Of a stretch of DNA of 64,000 nt, positions 59,678-64,000 are shown in pieces; positions within the stretch are counted from its first letter, which is position 1, and each line of letters begins with the position of its first letter. Source of the DNA: Paramecium sonneborni (Eukaryota > Ciliophora > Oligohymenophorea > Peniculida > Parameciidae); the NCBI GenBank assembly GCA_905182985.1, contig CAJJDN010000063.1:267277-331276 (forward strand), in the 5' to 3' direction. The position numbers and the translations under genes are program-made. The notes beneath the pieces were generated by a model. That model made no database searches. It was not told the DNA's origin and was given only the letters and a program-made list of their open reading frames with translations.

Positions 59678-62600
59678 ATGTTAATCATAGCTCTTACAAG
59701 CTTGTTACTTATGCTATTAGGCAGTAATGTTGAAGGTAATGAATCAAATAACATTATAGCAATGATGATGGATGCTTCAAAAGATTCAACTTCTGATGCA
59801 GTGATGATTTTAGCTGCATCAATTATTTTAGGACAGGAAAATTCCTCCCTTTAAGGTTCTACTATGGGTGGTACAACAATTTATATGAAAGTAAGAAAAT
59901 AATTATTAATCTAGGTTTAAGGATTGGATTAGACTGCTAGCAACAATGCAGTTTATGTAGGGAAATACCCTTGTATAATATCTGATAAAGGTGTTAATGG
60001 GTTATTCATGAACTGTAAAACAACAAATCCAGATCCAAATGATAATAACTTATATGGCTTATAAATTGTTGTCAAGGTATTAGGTAAACCAGACTCAGTA
60101 TGTGGATCAATTTCATCTAAATGTCTTTTTAGTTACTCTCAACATTACACACCAAAATTATTTTATGTTACTCCAAGATCAAACTATCCAAGAAGTCTAA
60201 GTTATTGGAGAGCCAAATGGGCTGTCTCAAGCAATCTTGTTTAATATTTAGAAGGACAATTCATGGGAGCAAATAGATGTGATAGATTCACAGTTTAAGA
60301 TTTGTATCCAGATGAAATTAGTTTCTGGGATGATTAGGTTGTATGTCAAGTCTCAGCTGAAATCAAAGCTGGTTATTATGATTATACTATTAAATCATAA
60401 AGTGGATATCAAACTAATGATGTTGGAATTAAATAAAAAAAAGTTTACTCTGATAGAACATACGACTCAAAGTAATTATTATTAAATATTTATAGAGTTC
60501 TTCCTATAATTACAAGAATCAATACAAATTTTGCATCTCCAGAAGGATAAATCTTATAAATTTCTGGATATGGATTTAGTCCAATTGCAACTGAAAATAC
60601 AGTTAAAATTTCAGGATAATCTGAAATTATTTAAGTTTTATCATCAACTCCAACCACTATCAATGCTAGGATACCTAAACTTAGTAATTTACCAACAATT
60701 GCTGATGCTACTGAATCATCAATATATATTTAAGGAAGTGGATTACATTACACTAGATGGGATATTTCAGGATTAAATTTAGATTGTCCTGCTTTTAGAA
60801 ATTAAATCATTTCTAACTAAGCATAATTGGACAATAGAATATAATTTGATGGAATTCATCCAGAACCTGATATCTAAAATTCATTTGGAGAATATTATGG
60901 ATAATATTTCAGAGGATTCTTCAAAGCCCCATTTACAGGAAATTATAAATTTTATCTTGCCTCAGATGATTGCTCTCAATTCTATATTTAAACTACAGAA
61001 ATTAAAAAACCTATAAGACCTGACACAGCAGCAGCCTCTAATTATTGGAATCCATACAGAAATTATTGGCATGAGTATTTGAGTTATTCTTACACACCTA
61101 AATCAATATCAGAACCTGTTTCTTTATAAGAGGGTGAATTTTATTATATTGAAGCTTATCATCTAAATGGGGGATCAAGTGGATATTTCACTCTTTCTAT
61201 GGAAATTGAAAGTAATACTAGAAAATCAAATTCATTAAATAGTATATATTAAATTTAAACATCCTACACCCCTGTTAAAGAAGTCATTGAATTTACACTT
61301 TATAATTCAAATGGTAACACTTTATTAGCCGGTCGGTATTAACTTCAATTCACATATGGTACTAAAACAACACCATAGACAGGTGTATATTATTCTTATA
61401 AAACTGGAGATATAGCAGCAAATGCTAATGCAAATGTCATAAGACACTCAATTTAAACCTGTGGTGGAAAGTATTTAGTAAGTGTTACAGCCACTAAATT
61501 GGATAATACTGGAACCCCTTTAGATGATTCAGCTACATCTTTTGCTGGATATAAATATACTATAACATTTGATTCTCATAGAGGTACCACATAATATAGG
61601 GCACTTCCAAAAATTGTTTCATCAACACTTAATGGAGGAACAGTCTCATAAAAGATAGAAAGAATCTAAGAACCTGCTGATCCAATAAGTGGAACTTTCT
61701 AATTATAAATGACCATTAATAATATTGAAAATTTATTTTAAGTATCAGAGACCAACTTTGATATACCATTTGATGCATCATCATCATTAATTGCTGATAA
61801 TATTGAAAGACTTACTGGATAAAGACCATTTGTTTGGACTACTGGAAGAGCTTAAGATGGATGGTCATGGTATATTGTATTAAGATCACATATGGCAGGA
61901 CTTACTGCCTTTGACATCTCTACTAAACAGCTTATTTCAGGAAATGGAGAAGTTTCAGTTACTGTAATTAAACCCAGAGATGATAGTGATAATCTCTTAT
62001 TTGAACCTATCCCTAATGAATTATTATTTACTTATAGTCAACACCCATAAGTTCAAGTAGAAGTTTAATACGAATTAAAAGAAAATGGAGTTGTTGTTGA
62101 AACAGAATAAATATTAGCTGGTTGTGAACAAGTATCTGCATGTGATTTTACTTTAAGTGATGAAAAAACTCCAACTTTGACTGCTTATTCATTTTCAGGT
62201 TCTTAACTATCTTTAACTTTATCAGAAGGAGCTGGTTTAGCAATAACTAAAACAGACTTGGAAATATCATATGCAGGAGCTGATTGTACAAATATTCAAT
62301 TTACAACAAATACTTCTCCATATTCTATTACATGTAGCTTAGAATAATTGAATGGGTAGAATATCAAAGAAGCAGGTCAAAATTAAGTACCTGCTGTACA
62401 TCATAAATCTATTGGATATTCTAAAGTTGATGGTGGAGTAACAGGTGAAAATGTTGAATTGATTATAACTTAAGTCTTACCAGCTCTAGGATCACCCGAT
62501 GGAGGAACAACCATTACTATCACTGGTACTGGATTTCCTAAAAATTTTAATAGAGATTTTACATTCAAAATTGATGGAAATGATGTTAAACCATTATCTA

Positions 62601-64000
62601 TATCAAACAATGAAATAGTTTTTGTTTCCCCATAAAAAGTAATTGGAGGAACTGGAGCTATCTCCATCTCTTTCAATTAGAAAACAGTCGATAGTAATTC
62701 ATTTGCATATGATGATAATTTAAGAATTCAAGTTTCAACTTTAGAATTCTAAGAAAAATCACCTATATTCAAAGGAGAAATGACAATTACAGGAACTAAT
62801 TTTGGAGTTGATGCTGATGATATCAAAGTTACTCTAGTTGGAACAACTAAATCTTATAATGCTAAAGTAATATCTATCACAGATACTTCAATTTAAGTTT
62901 ATTTAAGAGGAGGAATGCCTGGAAATTATAGAGTTACTGTAACAAGAAAAGGTTATGGAAATTCTTATGCTAATGGTGAAGATAACTTATTTAAATACAT
63001 TATTCCAGTTACAAGTGTTACTTTAGAAGATGGTAGTTAAGCTAAAGGCTCTGAAGCTGGAGGAACTGTTATTAAAATTACAGGATCTAATTTTGTTTAA
63101 GGAGAAACCCTTGTCTTTATTGGAGCAGCTATTAATTGGATATGTGAAATTGATGAAAGTAGATTTACAAGTGAAGTCATCTATTGTACAGTTCCATCTA
63201 AATTTGAATTCTACAATCAGCCAGCTTAATTAGTTGTTGTGACATTATTAGTAACACTTGAATCAACATGTCTTGATACTACTAATCAATGCTTATTTAC
63301 ATATGATAGTACTTTAACACCTCAACTCGACGCATATCCATAATCTACTACTTAATTTACAGGATCAAGAATTTTAACAGAAAATGATCATTAAAAACCA
63401 GATCATTAAAAACTAGTTTAAAGAAAGAGATTTTTATGGACAGAAGAATCAAAGTAATAAGGAAACAATCATATTTTGAATCTTGGTAAATCAGCTAGAA
63501 GAGATATGTTATCGTCTGCTGAATTAGTATTAAGTTAATAAAAGACTTATGTTCCAGGTAATACAGAAACATTATCAGGAACAGGATTGACAGATTCAGT
63601 TTCTGTTGTCTTCAAAGGCCCAGTTACATAAACAGTTACAGCAACTATTTCTGGGGCTTCGTTTACTTATACAATTCCTAATTTACCATAAGGATAATAT
63701 TCTACTTATGTTTTAACAAAAAATGGTTATGCAAATAAGATTTGGGTTACTGTGATTGGATTAAGTATTACTTCTATTAATAATGCTGCAATTGGTGGAT
63801 AAATATTAACAATAAATGGAATTGGATTTAATGCTGATAGATCTCCAAGTGTAAAAGTTGGATAAACCATATGTACTGAATTAGAAGTAGTCTCAAGTGT
63901 ATAATTAAAATGTAGAATGGCCAGATAATCAGGAACATCTGCTACAGTAACATTATCATAATTACCCTCTGAAAACAATTCAGCCATTCCAATTACAGCT
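59678..64000 (+). CDS. Giant fibrocystin-L (PKHD1L1)-like surface protein, copy B, 3' end beyond window
   Basis: Inverted paralog of gene A. Signal peptide MLIIALTSLLLMLLGSNVEG, then introns at 59891-59914 and 60472-60495 (both 24 nt) at the same positions as 26- and 27-nt introns of gene A. Next come the N-terminal Cys-containing domain (CGSISSKCLFSYSQHYTPK), PA14 domain (GIHPEPDIQNSFGEYYGQYF, FKAPFTGNYKFYLASDD), and IPT/TIG repeats (SPDGGTTITITGTGFP; FKGEMTITGTNFG; GGTVIKITGSNF; IGGQILTINGIGFN). It is open to the last base of the window. Protein identity with copy A is very high after the signal peptide. No N and no internal duplication occur here, so B is the better guide to the true structure of A. 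Confidence 0.85.
59915..64000 (+). repeat. Inverted repeat arm B (paralog of 33118-38419)
   Basis: Near-identical inverted counterpart of gene A exons, 4,086 bp within the window and continuing beyond it. The first exon (59678-59890) is clearly more diverged than the rest, and the part compared around 63.3-63.45 kb was identical. Confidence 0.85.

Noticed and set aside
1..64000. Search for CRISPR arrays, insertion sequences, prophage, operons, rRNA and tRNA genes
   Set aside because: Nothing with regular short repeats, transposase motifs or clover-leaf patterns was recognised. The genome is eukaryotic, so bacterial features are not expected.

Overview
The window looks like macronuclear DNA of a ciliate of the Paramecium type. 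It is very AT-rich. Genes read through only if TAA and TAG are glutamine and TGA is the sole stop. Introns are about 22-34 nt with GT...AG ends, spacers are short (16-600 bp), and genes lie on both strands. Under the standard code almost every real gene appears shredded. All gene models here were read by eye with the ciliate code, and introns were placed where the frame and family similarity require them.

Layout. 1-19.4 kb is a normal gene-dense stretch: a C2-like protein (partial), a cytochrome P450, a RanBP2-type zinc-finger protein, a tubby-like protein, an ANTH-like protein, a PKA-like kinase, a Q-rich protein, an SRPK-type kinase (present twice because of an unmerged contig overlap), a MED27-like candidate, a membrane RING-H2 ligase and a PDK1-like kinase. 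19.4-38.7 kb (minus) is one giant gene for a fibrocystin-L (PKHD1L1)-like surface protein: signal peptide, PA14, IPT/TIG repeats, two G8 domains with beta-helices, poly-Asn stalk, one membrane helix and a short tail. It contains two N gaps with duplicated flanks and an exact 4,743-bp in-frame tandem duplication. 39.3-59.6 kb holds a SAXO-like protein, a PH-like protein, a RING/TRAF/SPRY protein, a DP-type transcription factor, a plasma-membrane Ca2+-ATPase, coiled-coil proteins, a membrane RING protein, a cold-shock protein, a small MGCC protein, and several interrupted or poorly resolved coding fragments. 59.7-64.0 kb (plus) is the 5' part of a second fibrocystin-L-like gene, an inverted near-copy of the first, running off the end.

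The genes do not form a pathway or operon. Recurring themes are signalling (three kinases, Ca2+ pump, PH/C2/tubby/ANTH lipid-binding candidates), ubiquitin ligation (three RING proteins) and cilium or cortex components (SAXO-like, tubby-like, CCDC17-like candidate, coiled coils).

The most notable structure is the inverted pair of giant surface-protein genes. After removing the gap-2 artefact from the first gene, the two arms differ in length by exactly 3 bp, which is the length difference of one intron. Several assembly problems (single N at 11759, N runs at 22549-23300 and 34365-35282) must be kept apart from biology.
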